Below are positions 26,930 to 35,595 of a DNA stretch of 64,000 nt, one piece after another. Location: NCBI RefSeq assembly GCF_008634025.1, contig NZ_PDCM01000002.1:4133501-4197500 (forward strand), in the 5' to 3' direction. Each line of letters opens with the position of its first letter. The stretch's first letter is position 1. The notes beneath the pieces are model-generated. The model was not told the DNA's origin. It was given only the letters and a program-made list of their open reading frames with translations, and did no database searches. The position numbers were made by a program, and so were the translations under genes. This stretch comes from Streptomyces albofaciens JCM 4342 (GTDB lineage: Bacteria; Actinomycetota; Actinomycetes; Streptomycetales; Streptomycetaceae).

Positions 26930-29326
26930 TCAGGAGACCACCGCGGGATCGGCGGTCTGCGCCACCTTCCCCGAGTTGTTGTCTTCGTCACCCACCGCGA
27001 TGCCGCGGCGCTTGGAGAGGTACACCGCGCCGACGATGATCGTGATGGCCAGGACGGCGACCACGATCCGTACGCCGACGTTCTTGTCCGCCCCGTAGCT
27101 GAACTTCACGACGGCCGGCGCGATCAGCAGCGCGACCAGGTTCATGACCTTCAGCAGCGGGTTGATCGCGGGGCCCGCGGTGTCCTTGAACGGGTCGCCG
27201 ACCGTGTCGCCGATGACCGTCGCGGCGTGCGCCTCGCTGCCCTTGCCGCCGTGGTGACCGTCCTCGACCAGCTTCTTCGCGTTGTCCCAGGCGCCGCCGG
27301 AGTTGGCGAGGAAGACCGCCATCAGGGTGCCGGTGCCGATCGCGCCGGCGAGGAACGAGCCGAGCGCGCCGACGCCGAGCGAGAAGCCGACGGCCATCGG
27401 AGTGAGCACCGCCAGCAGGCCGGGCGTGGCCAGCTCGCGCAGCGCGTCCTTGGTGCAGATGTCCACGACACGCCCGTACTCGGGCTGCTCCGTGTAGTCC
27501 ATGATCCCGGGCTTCTCGCGGAACTGCCGGCGCACCTCGAAGACGACCGAGCCCGCCGACCGGGACACCGCGTTGATCGCCAGCCCCGAGAAGAGGAAGA
27601 CGACCGAGGCGCCCAGCACCAGGCCCACCAGGTTGTTCGGCTGCGAGATGTCCAGGCTCAGGCCCATGCCCCGGGCGGCGTCGCCGACGTCCCGTACGGC
27701 CGTGGCGATCGCGTCACGGTACGAGCCGAACAGCGCGGCCGCGGCCAGCACCGCCGTGGCGATGGCGATGCCCTTGGTGATGGCCTTGGTGGTGTTGCCG
27801 ACGGCGTCGAGGTCGGTGAGGACCTGCGCGCCGTCGCCGGTGACGTCGCCGGACATCTCGGCGATGCCCTGGGCGTTGTCGGAGACCGGGCCGAAGGTGT
27901 CCATCGCGACGATGACGCCGACGGTGGTCAGCAGGCCGGTGCCGGCCAGCGCCACCGCGAACAGCGCCAGCATGATCGAGGCGCCGCCCAGCAGGAACGC
28001 GCCGTACACGGCCAGGCCGATCAGCACCGCGGAGTAGACCGCGGACTCCAGACCGATGGAGATCCCGGAGAGCACCACCGTCGCCGGGCCGGTCAGCGAG
28101 GTCTTGCCGATGTCCCGTACGGGCCGCCGGCTGGTCTCCGTGAAGTAGCCGGTGAGCTGCTGGATGAGCGCGGCCAGCACGATGCCGATGGCGACCGCCA
28201 CCAGCGCCAGCATCCGCGGGTCACCGTCGCGGGACAGGATCGCGGGGTCCGAGACGCCGGACAGGTCCGCGTAGGAGGACGGCAGGTACGTGAAGACGGC
28301 GATCGCCACGAGGACCAGCGAGATCGCCGCGGAGATGAAGAAGCCGCGGTTGATGGCCGTCATGCCGCTGCGGTCGGAGCGCCGGGGCGCCACCACGAAG
28401 ATGCCGATCATCGCGGTGAGCACGCCGATGGCCGGGACCAGCAGCGGGAAGGCCAGACCCGAGTCGCCGAACGCGGCCATGCCCAGGATGAGGGCGGCGA
28501 CCAGTGTCACGGCGTACGACTCGAAGAGGTCGGCGGCCATGCCCGCGCAGTCGCCGACGTTGTCGCCCACGTTGTCCGCGATGGTCGCGGCGTTGCGCGG
28601 GTCGTCCTCGGGGATGCCCTGCTCGACCTTGCCGACGAGGTCGGCGCCGACGTCCGCGGCCTTGGTGAAGATGCCGCCGCCGACGCGCATGAACATGGCG
28701 ATCAGCGCGGCGCCGAGGCCGAAGCCCTCCAGGACCTTGGGCGCGTCGACCGCGTAGACGAGCACCACACAGGACGCGCCCAGCAGGCCGAGCCCCACGG
28801 TGAACATGCCGACGACGCCACCCGTACGGAAAGCGATCTTCATGGCCTTGTGCGAGACGGCCGTGAGATCCTTTTTCGCCTCGCCCTCGCCCGGTGTGGC
28901 TTCCCGGGCCGCAGCCGCGACGCGCACATTGCTGCGCACCGCCAGCCACATCCCGATATAGCCGGTGGCGGCCGAGAAACCGGCGCCGATCAAGAAGAAG
29001 ACGCTGCGCCCGGCGCGCTGCGTCCAGTTGTCCGCGGGAAGCAGCATGAGCAGGAAGAACACCACCACGGCGAAAACGCCGAGGGTGCGCAACTGCCGGG
29101 CGAGATAGGCATTCGCACCTTCCTGCACGGCGGCGGCGATCTTCTTCATGCTGTCGGTTCCCTCACCGGCGGCCAGCACTTGCCGCACCAGTACCGCCGC
29201 GACGGCCAGTGCCGCGAGCGCCACGACGGCGATCACCAGCACGATGCCGCGGTTGCCCGACGTCAGCGATGGCTCGGCCAGGTAAGAGGGGTGTTCCAGC
29301 AACTGAGGGGTGTAAGGCCCCGCCAT
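26930..29326 (-). CDS. hppA: K+-independent H+-translocating membrane pyrophosphatase
   Basis: This 798-residue integral membrane pump couples pyrophosphate hydrolysis to proton export across about 16 membrane segments. Catalytic-site motifs are present: GADLVGKVEQGIPEDDPRN, IADNVGDNVGDCAGMAADLFE, and a C-terminal DTVGDPFKDTAGPA. In the K+-selectivity motif the sequence reads G-N-T-T-K-A-I-T-K-G, with K514 and T517. Lysine at the first of these positions marks the potassium-independent subfamily. AGGAGG precedes the ATG at 29326; upstream in-frame residues are not conserved. A hexamer TACAAT (minus strand, 29399-29404) about 75 bases upstream could be its -10 element, without a clear -35. Confidence 0.96.
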   Translation of the reverse strand: MAGPYTPQLLEHPSYLAEPSLTSGNRGIVLVIAVVALAALAVAAVLVRQVLAAGEGTDSMKKIAAAVQEGANAYLARQLRTLGVFAVVVFFLLMLLPADNWTQRAGRSVFFLIGAGFSAATGYIGMWLAVRSNVRVAAAAREATPGEGEAKKDLTAVSHKAMKIAFRTGGVVGMFTVGLGLLGASCVVLVYAVDAPKVLEGFGLGAALIAMFMRVGGGIFTKAADVGADLVGKVEQGIPEDDPRNAATIADNVGDNVGDCAGMAADLFESYAVTLVAALILGMAAFGDSGLAFPLLVPAIGVLTAMIGIFVVAPRRSDRSGMTAINRGFFISAAISLVLVAIAVFTYLPSSYADLSGVSDPAILSRDGDPRMLALVAVAIGIVLAALIQQLTGYFTETSRRPVRDIGKTSLTGPATVVLSGISIGLESAVYSAVLIGLAVYGAFLLGGASIMLALFAVALAGTGLLTTVGVIVAMDTFGPVSDNAQGIAEMSGDVTGDGAQVLTDLDAVGNTTKAITKGIAIATAVLAAAALFGSYRDAIATAVRDVGDAARGMGLSLDISQPNNLVGLVLGASVVFLFSGLAINAVSRSAGSVVFEVRRQFREKPGIMDYTEQPEYGRVVDICTKDALRELATPGLLAVLTPMAVGFSLGVGALGSFLAGAIGTGTLMAVFLANSGGAWDNAKKLVEDGHHGGKGSEAHAATVIGDTVGDPFKDTAGPAINPLLKVMNLVALLIAPAVVKFSYGADKNVGVRIVVAVLAITIIVGAVYLSKRRGIAVGDEDNNSGKVAQTADPAVVS

Positions 29327-30502
29327 TCGTCCTCCTTGACGTTTGGCACATGGGCGCGCGGATGCACGCTCAGGCGTCCTGAGCAAAGTTGTGGACGGAT
29401 TGTAGGTAGCTGCACCAGATCAAAACAGGGCGCCTCAAAGGGAATTCGCCGGTGGCGGCCGAGATCGTTCGAAGAACGGGCGGAGATCGGACAGAGATCA
29501 GGCGAAGAAGCAGCGAAGATCGAAAATCGCACGACCGCCGACGCGTTTGCCGCAATTCGCCTGGACGAATGAATGCGAATAATTCGCTGACCAGTGAATG
29601 ATGATCTCAGTGTCTTACCTAACGCCCCTGCTCACGGCCGCCGCGGACGGGCACGGGGAGGGGCGCGCGGGAGCGTGGCGTGAGCCGGGGCGTTACGGCG
29701 GGCCTATGGGCGGGGCGGAGCGAGCGCGGGCGTACGCGTGGGCCCGGCCGTCCGGCGGGGTGACGGCGGTGCGGCGGACGGGTCCCGGCGGCGATGCACG
29801 TGCGGCGGGCGCCGCAGGCGGGTCCCGCACCGCGTACCGCCACGGAAGTACGCACTCCGGTAGGGGCCACGCGGGTCCTGGACGGCGGCGGACCGTACGC
29901 CCGGTACGGCCGGGTGGGGAGGCGGAGGCGGCCGGTGCGCGCGACCGGTGGGTCCGTGGAGTCCGCGGGGCTCCCTGGGCACGGGTGTGCGGATGTGGCC
30001 TGAAGAGGGGGGTGCGCGGGGTGGGGAGCGGCCGGGCCGTGAGAGAGCGTTTCGACCACGGCCGGGTCCGCCGGAGCGGGTTCCACGAAAGAGGTGGGGC
30101 ACGTAGGGCCGAATGGGGGCGTGGGGTGGGGAGGAGGGGGTGTGGGGGCGCGTTCCGGACGATGGGGTGGTCGCGTACGGGGGTGCGAGGGGGAGGGCGC
30201 TGGCCGCCGGGGCAGCGGTATGCCGTGTACGGCTGCCAACCGGTCGGGCGGCGCGTGGTGGCGGCGCGAGGGGCGGCCCGACGGGGTACCGCGGCCTACC
30301 AGGCGATTCTTACGAGGACGGCTTTACGGGACACGGCTCTGCGGGGCGCGGTTATGCGGGGCCCCGCTAGGGACCGGCTCTACAGGGCCCGGCTCTACGG
30401 AACACAGTCGGCGTCGGCGCAGCCCTGCGGAGGGGGCAGCTCCTCGGGAGCGGCCTGTCCGTCCGAGCCCCTACGTACGGCCCACGGCCCACGGCCCACG
30501 CC
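29327..30502. other. Long non-coding gap between hppA and the bldG operon
   Basis: These 1.18 kb carry no gene I can support. The first 300 bp are less GC-rich and should contain the hppA promoter. The rest is very GC-rich and low in complexity; open frames on both strands give only Arg/Pro/Gly-rich translations without domains. A degenerate repeat around CGGCTCTACGGG lies at about 30318-30410. Confidence 0.55.
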
Positions 30503-30976
30503 CTACGGCAGCACCGGCGCCGGCGTCGTCGGCCAGCTCATGCGGATGATGCCGCCGGTCTCGCCGGAGGTCACCTCGACGTCGTCGACCAGCCCGCTGA
30601 TGACCGCGAGGCCCATCTCGTCGTCGCCCTCCGCCCCGTCGCCGTTGTCCAGCGCCGACCCGCCGGGCACCGGCTCGCCGTCGACGCCACGGACGCCGGG
30701 CACCGCACCGGCACCGGCCGGGCTGCCCGGGACCTCGTCGCCCACCTCGATGGAGAACTTCTTCTCGTCCTCCACCAGGGCGACCCGCACCGGCGCGGCG
30801 ATGTTGTTGGTGCGGTGCAGTCCCACCGCACGGGTGCACGCCTCACCGACGGCGAGCCGAACCTCGTCCAGCACGGCCTCGTCCACGCCGGCCCGCCTCG
30901 CCACGGCGGCCGCGACCAGTCGCGCGGTGCGGACATGCTCGGGAAGGGCGCTGAAGCGGAGTTCGACGGTGGCCAT
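30503..30976 (-). CDS. ATP-binding anti-sigma factor-like protein, partner of BldG
   Basis: This 157-residue protein has the HATPase fold of RsbW/SpoIIAB anti-sigma factors: LRFSALPEHVRTARLVAAAVARRAG, then LAVGEACTRAVGLH in place of the N-box, and DDEMGLAVISGLVDDVEV as the G1 box. The family N-box asparagine is replaced by arginine (E-A-C-T-R-A), and a Gly/Asp-rich insertion lies between the two boxes. It lies 108 bp downstream of bldG in the same direction and corresponds to the gene co-transcribed with bldG in S. coelicolor (SCO3548, from memory). It presumably binds BldG or a sigma factor; whether it is an active kinase is doubtful. The ATG at 30976 is preceded by GAGGGGG. Confidence 0.88.
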   Translation of the reverse strand: MATVELRFSALPEHVRTARLVAAAVARRAGVDEAVLDEVRLAVGEACTRAVGLHRTNNIAAPVRVALVEDEKKFSIEVGDEVPGSPAGAGAVPGVRGVDGEPVPGGSALDNGDGAEGDDEMGLAVISGLVDDVEVTSGETGGIIRMSWPTTPAPVLP

Positions 30977-31084
30977 GCCATCCCCCTCGGTATGCGGGCG
31001 TGCAACGCAGGGGGCCGGACCGCCAAGCCCGGTTCCCCCCACTGCTTCCGACCCCGCGCCCTCGGCGCGGGGTCCGGCGAGCCG

Positions 31085-31426
31085 TCAGTCGGTGGCCGCG
31101 ACGGCTTCGTCGACCGAGGTGTGGATCGGGAACACCTTGGTCAGTCCGGTGATACGGAAGATCTTCAAAATGCGCTCCTGGTTGCAGACCAGGCGCAGCG
31201 AGCCCTCATGGGCCCGCACCCGCTTCAGCCCGCCGACCAGCACACCGAGCCCCGTGGAGTCCAGAAAGTCGACACGCTCCATGTCGACCACGAGGTGGTA
31301 GCTTCCGTCGTTCACGAGCTCGACCAGCTGCTCACGCAGCTTGGGCGCGGTGTATACATCAATCTCGCCACCGACCTCGACGACCGTACGGTCGCCAACG
31401 GTCCGGGTCGACAGGGACAGGTCCAC
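31085..31426 (-). CDS. bldG: Anti-sigma factor antagonist BldG
   Basis: This 113-residue STAS-domain protein controls aerial hyphae and antibiotic production in Streptomyces by partner switching. The phosphorylatable serine is S57 in the motif [12 protein letters not shown]. The N terminus [20 protein letters not shown] and the length match BldG as remembered. It starts at a GTG (31426) with GGAGG just upstream. Only 55 bp separate its start from the divergent helicase start, so the two promoters overlap or face each other. Confidence 0.96.
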   Translation of the reverse strand: MDLSLSTRTVGDRTVVEVGGEIDVYTAPKLREQLVELVNDGSYHLVVDMERVDFLDSTGLGVLVGGLKRVRAHEGSLRLVCNQERILKIFRITGLTKVFPIHTSVDEAVAATD

Positions 31427-31481
31427 GGATCCTCCAGCACCTTGCTATCGAGCGGTCGCCCCCCATGGATCGGCAGCCGCG

Positions 31482-33953
31482 ATGGCATTCAATCACTTAC
31501 CAGCAGGCGTGCACGACGCCTTGTGCGCATTGTCCGTCACACCGGTGACACACTCGGTGCCGATGGCCTCCAATCAGCTGCCCCCGGACGGGGGCACCAG
31601 TCCCTCCCCGCGCACGGTCCTGGACCGTCTCACCCAGGGGTCGTCCCGCGCTACGCGCATCACTCATACGGAGCACTTGCCCCCGCGCATCGGCAGCCAT
31701 GCGGAATGGCCCGCACGGATCCGCACGGAGGTGGTCGACGCCGTCCGGGCGGCCGGGATCGAGCGCCCGTGGACGCACCAGGCCCGTACCGTCGAGCACG
31801 CGCTGCGCGGCGAGTCGGTCGTCATCGCCACCGGCACCGCGTCCGGAAAGTCGCTCGCCTATCTGGTGCCGGTGCTGTCCGGACTCCTGGAGGGTTCGGA
31901 GGCCCCGAACGGGCGCGGCGCCACGGCCCTGTACCTCGCGCCCACCAAGGCGCTCGCCGCCGACCAGCGGCGCGCCGTCGGCGAGCTGGCGGCGCCGCTC
32001 GGCAGCGCGGTGCGGCCCGCCGTGTACGACGGCGACACGCCGGTCGAGGAACGCGAATGGGTGCGCCAGTACGGCAACTACGTGCTCACCAACCCCGACA
32101 TGCTGCACCTGGGCATCCTCCCGGCCCATCCCCGCTGGTCCTCCTTCCTGCGCGCCCTCAGGTACGTCGTCATCGACGAGTGCCACAGTTACCGGGGCGT
32201 CTTCGGCTCCCACGTGGCACAGGTCATACGCCGCCTGCGGCGGATCTGCGCCCGGTACGGGTCCGAGCCGGTCTTCCTGCTGGCCTCGGCCACCGCCGCC
32301 GAGCCGGCGCGGGCGGCCGAGCGCCTCATCGGGCAGCCCGTGGCGGAAGTCACGGAGGACACGTCGCCGCGCGGCGAGGTCGTCTTCGCCCTGTGGGAGC
32401 CGCCGCTGACGGAACTGCACGGCGAGCAGGGCGCGCCCGTACGCCGTACCGCCACCGCCGAAACCGCCGATCTGCTGACCGACCTGGCCCTCCAGGACGT
32501 ACGCACCGTCGCCTTCGTACGGTCCCGGCGCGGCGCCGAACTGATCGCCCTCATCACGCAGGAGCGGCTGGGGGCGATCGACCGGGCGCTGGCGGGCCGG
32601 GTGGCCGCGTACCGGGGCGGCTACCTGCCCGAGGAGCGGCGCGCCCTGGAGCGTGCGCTGCACACCGGTGATCTGCTCGGCCTGGCCGCCACCACGGCCC
32701 TGGAGCTGGGCGTGGACGTCTCGGGCCTCGACGCCGTCCTGATCGCCGGATACCCGGGCACCCGCGCCTCCCTGTGGCAGCAGGCCGGGCGCGCGGGGCG
32801 AAGCGGCCAGGGGGCGCTCGCGGTCCTCGTCGCCCGGGACGATCCGCTGGACACCTACCTCGTGTACCATCCCGAGGCGCTGTTCGACCAGCCCGTGGAG
32901 TCCACCGTCCTGGACCCGGACAACCCGTACGTCCTCGCCCCGCACCTGTGTGCGGCAGCCGCCGAACTTCCGCTCACCGAGGCCGACTTTCCGCTTTTCG
33001 GCCCGGCGGTGCCGCAGCTCCTGCCCTCCTTGGAGGCACGCAAGCTGCTGCGCCGCCGCGCCAAGGCGTGGCACTGGACCCGTCGCGAGCGGGCCGCCGA
33101 CCTGGCGGACATCCGTGGCCAGGGCGGCTCGCCCGTACAGATCGTGGAGGCGGGCACCGGCCGGCTGCTGGGCACGGTGGACGCGGCCGCCGCGCACACC
33201 ACCGTCCACGACGGCGCGGTCCATCTGCACCAGGGCCGTACGTACCTGGTCCAGCACCTGGACCTGGAAGACGACGTGGCCCTCGTCGAGCAGGCCGACC
33301 CGCCGTATTCGACGACCGCCCGGGACACCACCGCCGTCGCCATCCTGGAGACCGAGACGGAGATCCCCTGGGGCGACTCACGGCTGTGTTTCGGCTCGGT
33401 CGAGGTCACCAACCAGGTCGTCTCCTATCTGCGCCGCCGGCTCATCACCGGCGAGGTGCTGGGCGAGACCAAGCTCGACCTGCCGCCCCGTACGCTGCGC
33501 ACCCGGGCCGTGTGGTGGACCGTCACCGAGGACCAGCTCGACGCGGCCCGGGTGAACCCGGAACAGCTCGGCGGCGCCCTGCACGCGGCCGAGCACGCCT
33601 CGATCGGGCTGCTGCCGCTGTTCGCCACCTGCGACCGCTGGGACATCGGCGGCGTCTCCCTCCCGCTGCACCCCGACACCCTCCTGCCCACCGTCTTCGT
33701 CTACGACGGCCACCCGGGCGGCGCGGGCTTCGCCGAGCGCGCCTTCCACACCGCCCCCGAGTGGCTCGCCGCCACCCGCAAGGCCATCGCCTCCTGCGAG
33801 TGCGAGGCCGGCTGCCCGTCCTGCATCCAGTCCCCCAAGTGCGGCAACGGCAACGACCCCCTCCACAAACGAGGCGCCGTCCGCCTCCTGACGGAACTCC
33901 TGAGACATGCGCCGCGCCAGGGCCGTCGGCCGGCCGACGGCCCCACTACGTAG
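31482..33953 (+). CDS. DEAD/DEAH-box helicase with DUF1998 zinc module, TTA codon near the start
   Basis: This 823-residue superfamily 2 helicase of the MrfA/YprA type has the Walker A variant ATGTASGKSLAY, DEAH-type box V-I-D-E-C-H, motif III LLASATAAEP, and motif VI QQAGRAGRSGQG. The C-terminal DUF1998 region ends with four clustered cysteines, CECEAGCPSC followed by SPKCGNGND, as in the DNA-repair helicase MrfA. A role in DNA repair is inferred. Codon 6 (31497-31499) is TTA, the leucine codon read only by the bldA tRNA in Streptomyces. The ATG at 31482 keeps the N terminus MAFNHLPAGVHDAL that I recall for the ortholog (SCO3550). It diverges from bldG and overlaps the convergent cupin gene by 8 bp. 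Confidence 0.93.
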   Translation: MAFNHLPAGVHDALCALSVTPVTHSVPMASNQLPPDGGTSPSPRTVLDRLTQGSSRATRITHTEHLPPRIGSHAEWPARIRTEVVDAVRAAGIERPWTHQARTVEHALRGESVVIATGTASGKSLAYLVPVLSGLLEGSEAPNGRGATALYLAPTKALAADQRRAVGELAAPLGSAVRPAVYDGDTPVEEREWVRQYGNYVLTNPDMLHLGILPAHPRWSSFLRALRYVVIDECHSYRGVFGSHVAQVIRRLRRICARYGSEPVFLLASATAAEPARAAERLIGQPVAEVTEDTSPRGEVVFALWEPPLTELHGEQGAPVRRTATAETADLLTDLALQDVRTVAFVRSRRGAELIALITQERLGAIDRALAGRVAAYRGGYLPEERRALERALHTGDLLGLAATTALELGVDVSGLDAVLIAGYPGTRASLWQQAGRAGRSGQGALAVLVARDDPLDTYLVYHPEALFDQPVESTVLDPDNPYVLAPHLCAAAAELPLTEADFPLFGPAVPQLLPSLEARKLLRRRAKAWHWTRRERAADLADIRGQGGSPVQIVEAGTGRLLGTVDAAAAHTTVHDGAVHLHQGRTYLVQHLDLEDDVALVEQADPPYSTTARDTTAVAILETETEIPWGDSRLCFGSVEVTNQVVSYLRRRLITGEVLGETKLDLPPRTLRTRAVWWTVTEDQLDAARVNPEQLGGALHAAEHASIGLLPLFATCDRWDIGGVSLPLHPDTLLPTVFVYDGHPGGAGFAERAFHTAPEWLAATRKAIASCECEAGCPSCIQSPKCGNGNDPLHKRGAVRLLTELLRHAPRQGRRPADGPTT

Positions 33954-34245
33954 CCTCGACGATCACCAAGGTCCCGTGGCTCCCGGCGCGGACCGCGTGC
34001 GGCGTGCCCGCCGGCACGACGTACAGCTCGCCCTGCCGCACGGACACGGCCGCGCCGTCCACCGTCAGCTCCAACCTGCCGTCGAGCACCAACAGCGCCT
34101 CGGCCGCGTCATGGGTCTCCTCCTCTCCCGGCAACTCGTCCATGCGCAGCACCTTCACGTCGGCCGCGCCCACCCGTCCCAGGGGCCGGGAACTCCAGGC
34201 GCCCGGCAGCGCGTCCGCCGTCTTCCGTACGTCGATCACCGTCAA
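33946..34245 (-). CDS. Small cupin-domain protein
   Basis: This 99-residue single cupin barrel includes the stretch THDAAEALLVLDGRLELTVDG, then GELYVVPAGTPHAVRAG. Metal-type residues (H, E, H) are partly kept. The role is unknown; such small cupins often bind a small ligand or metal. The start is a TTG at 34245 with GGGAGG six bases upstream; a GTG two codons later is the alternative. Its 3' end overlaps that of the convergent helicase by 8 bp. Confidence 0.8.
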   Translation of the reverse strand: MTVIDVRKTADALPGAWSSRPLGRVGAADVKVLRMDELPGEEETHDAAEALLVLDGRLELTVDGAAVSVRQGELYVVPAGTPHAVRAGSHGTLVIVEAT

Positions 34246-34372
34246 GGCATGCCTCCCGACGGGCTCTTCCGGTCCTGCCCGGAGGGGCCCGCACGTCGCG
34301 TTCAGTGGATGTCTGGACGCTATGCGGGAAGGGGCGGCGGGTGGTCGACCGTTCGGTAAAACCTCCTTGGGC

Positions 34373-34434
34373 GTGAGTGGTGGAGGGTCTGTCGTGAGTG
34401 ATGGAGGGTCTGTCGTGAGTGATGGAGGTCTGTC
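34373..34434. repeat. 21-bp tandem repeat, three copies
   Basis: Three head-to-tail units of GTGAGTGATGGAGGGTCTGTC type start at 34373, 34394 and 34415; the third has lost one G. They lie between the cupin gene and the end of the Tad operon. Confidence 0.85.
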
Positions 34435-34479
34435 ATGACTGACGGTGGGTTGGTCGTGCGCGCTGGAGAGTTGGGTGGT

Positions 34480-34878
34480 TCAGGTGCCAGTGGCGCCTCC
34501 CCCAGATATCGGCTCCGCGCCCGGGGCCGTGCCCAGGGCCGTGGGCGGGCCCGCGCGGGCGCGGATGTCCGAGGTGAACGGGCCGGTACGGGCGCGTGCC
34601 GTGACGTCCGCGATGTCGCCACGTACGGTGCAGCGCACCAGCTGCGCGTCCTGGGCAGCCGCCACCCGGCGCGCGGCGCCGCAGGCCTCCGTCGTACTCC
34701 GGAGCGCCCGGTCCGCCGCGGCCAGCGCCGCCAAGTCCGCCGCCGCACCCGCCCGGTGACGCGCCACGCCCACTTGGGCCATGGCGATCACCACCGCGAA
34801 CACCGTGCACAGCGCCATCGCCGCGAACACCGCCCACACCGTGGCCGAGCCCTCATCGCCCCACCGTGTCCTCCGCAA
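34480..34878 (-). CDS. TadG-like / helicase-secretion neighbourhood protein (Rv3654c-like)
   Basis: This 132-residue protein has one N-terminal membrane helix after a short basic start: GDEGSATVWAVFAAMALCTVFAVVIAM, then ARHRAGAAADLAALAAADRAL. That pattern matches the TadE/TadG-like pseudopilin-type proteins at the end of actinobacterial Tad loci. It likely forms a minor pilus or anchoring component. The start is a TTG at 34878 that overlaps the tadE gene by 26 bp; no better start precedes the hydrophobic segment. The C terminus is Gly/Pro-rich. Last gene of the operon. Confidence 0.75.
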   Translation of the reverse strand: MRRTRWGDEGSATVWAVFAAMALCTVFAVVIAMAQVGVARHRAGAAADLAALAAADRALRSTTEACGAARRVAAAQDAQLVRCTVRGDIADVTARARTGPFTSDIRARAGPPTALGTAPGAEPISGGGATGT

Positions 34879-35287
34879 GAGCCGTCGCCTCCCCTCGGAG
34901 CGTCAGCGTGAGCGGCCCCGGGCCGGGCGCCGCCGCGGTGACGCGTACCTGTACGAGGTCGCCCTTCCGGGACTGCGCCACCCGTGCGCCCCGTGGGGCC
35001 GCGCCACGGGCCGCCGCGTCGACGGCCGCCGGTGTCTCCGACCGGGCCGCCGCCCGCGCCCCGGCCCGTGCCGCGTCCACGCACTGGATCTGCGCGCACG
35101 CGGCCATCAGGCCCCACAAGAGCGCGCCCGTGAACAGGACCAGGGCCGGGATCGTCAGGGCGGCTTCGGCCGTCACGTATCCCCCGTCGCGTACGACACG
35201 GATGGGCTTTCCGCACCGTGCGTCACCATCGCCGCGTGCGGGTTTTCTGCCCCACACGTGACCCTCGTCGCGCTCGTCGTCAGACAT
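34853..35287 (-). CDS. TadE-like pilus assembly protein
   Basis: This 144-residue protein shows the TadE signature: G-Y-V-T-A-E-A-A-L-T-I-P followed by a hydrophobic helix and QIQCVDAARAGARAAARSE. TadE-type pseudopilins are processed after the residue preceding this hydrophobic segment and take part in Flp pilus assembly. The 36-residue leader before the motif is long and polar. The ATG at 35287 overlaps the pilin stop by 8 bp, so the genes are coupled. Confidence 0.85.
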   Translation of the reverse strand: MSDDERDEGHVWGRKPARGDGDARCGKPIRVVRDGGYVTAEAALTIPALVLFTGALLWGLMAACAQIQCVDAARAGARAAARSETPAAVDAAARGAAPRGARVAQSRKGDLVQVRVTAAAPGPGPLTLTLRGEATALAEDTVGR

Positions 35288-35522
35288 GGACGCCCAGAGC
35301 CTTTCCGATCAGCGCGCGCAGTGCCGATTCCACCGCGCCGCCCGACAGCACCTTGTAGAGCACCGCGGCGGCCGCACACGCCGCCAAAGTCCCTACTGCG
35401 TACTCGGCCGTGGTCATGCCCCGATCCGCCGCGTACCCGCGCCGGACAGCCAGGGACGAGACCACTCCCCTGGCGCGTCCGGCCATTGCAGTGCCACGCG
35501 ACAACCACCGTCGTACGAACAT
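35280..35522 (-). CDS. Flp-type prepilin (DUF4244)
   Basis: This 80-residue protein has a basic leader ending in R-G-M-T-T-A-E-Y-A, followed by a hydrophobic helix GTLAACAAAAVLYKVL. The Gly-Met-Thr-Thr-Ala-Glu-Tyr sequence matches a type IV prepilin peptidase site, with the conserved Glu at +5. It is the probable major subunit of the Tad pilus encoded here. No prepilin peptidase gene is in the window, so processing must be done from elsewhere. Starts at ATG 35522; 73 bp separate it from tadC. Confidence 0.87.
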   Translation of the reverse strand: MFVRRWLSRGTAMAGRARGVVSSLAVRRGYAADRGMTTAEYAVGTLAACAAAAVLYKVLSGGAVESALRALIGKALGVHV

Positions 35523-35595
35523 CGTTTCTCCCTTGATTGCCTGCTGAGATGCGGTCTGAGATGTAGGTGTGGATGTGTGTGGGCCTCGCCCACGA

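Noticed and set aside
27227..29572. 781-codon open frame antisense to hppA
   Set aside because: Shadow frame; hppA on the minus strand is complete with all catalytic motifs.
29598..31301. 567-codon plus-strand frame across the gap and the bldG operon
   Set aside because: Arg/Gly-rich composition, no domain, no ribosome site, and it overlaps two well-supported genes on the other strand.
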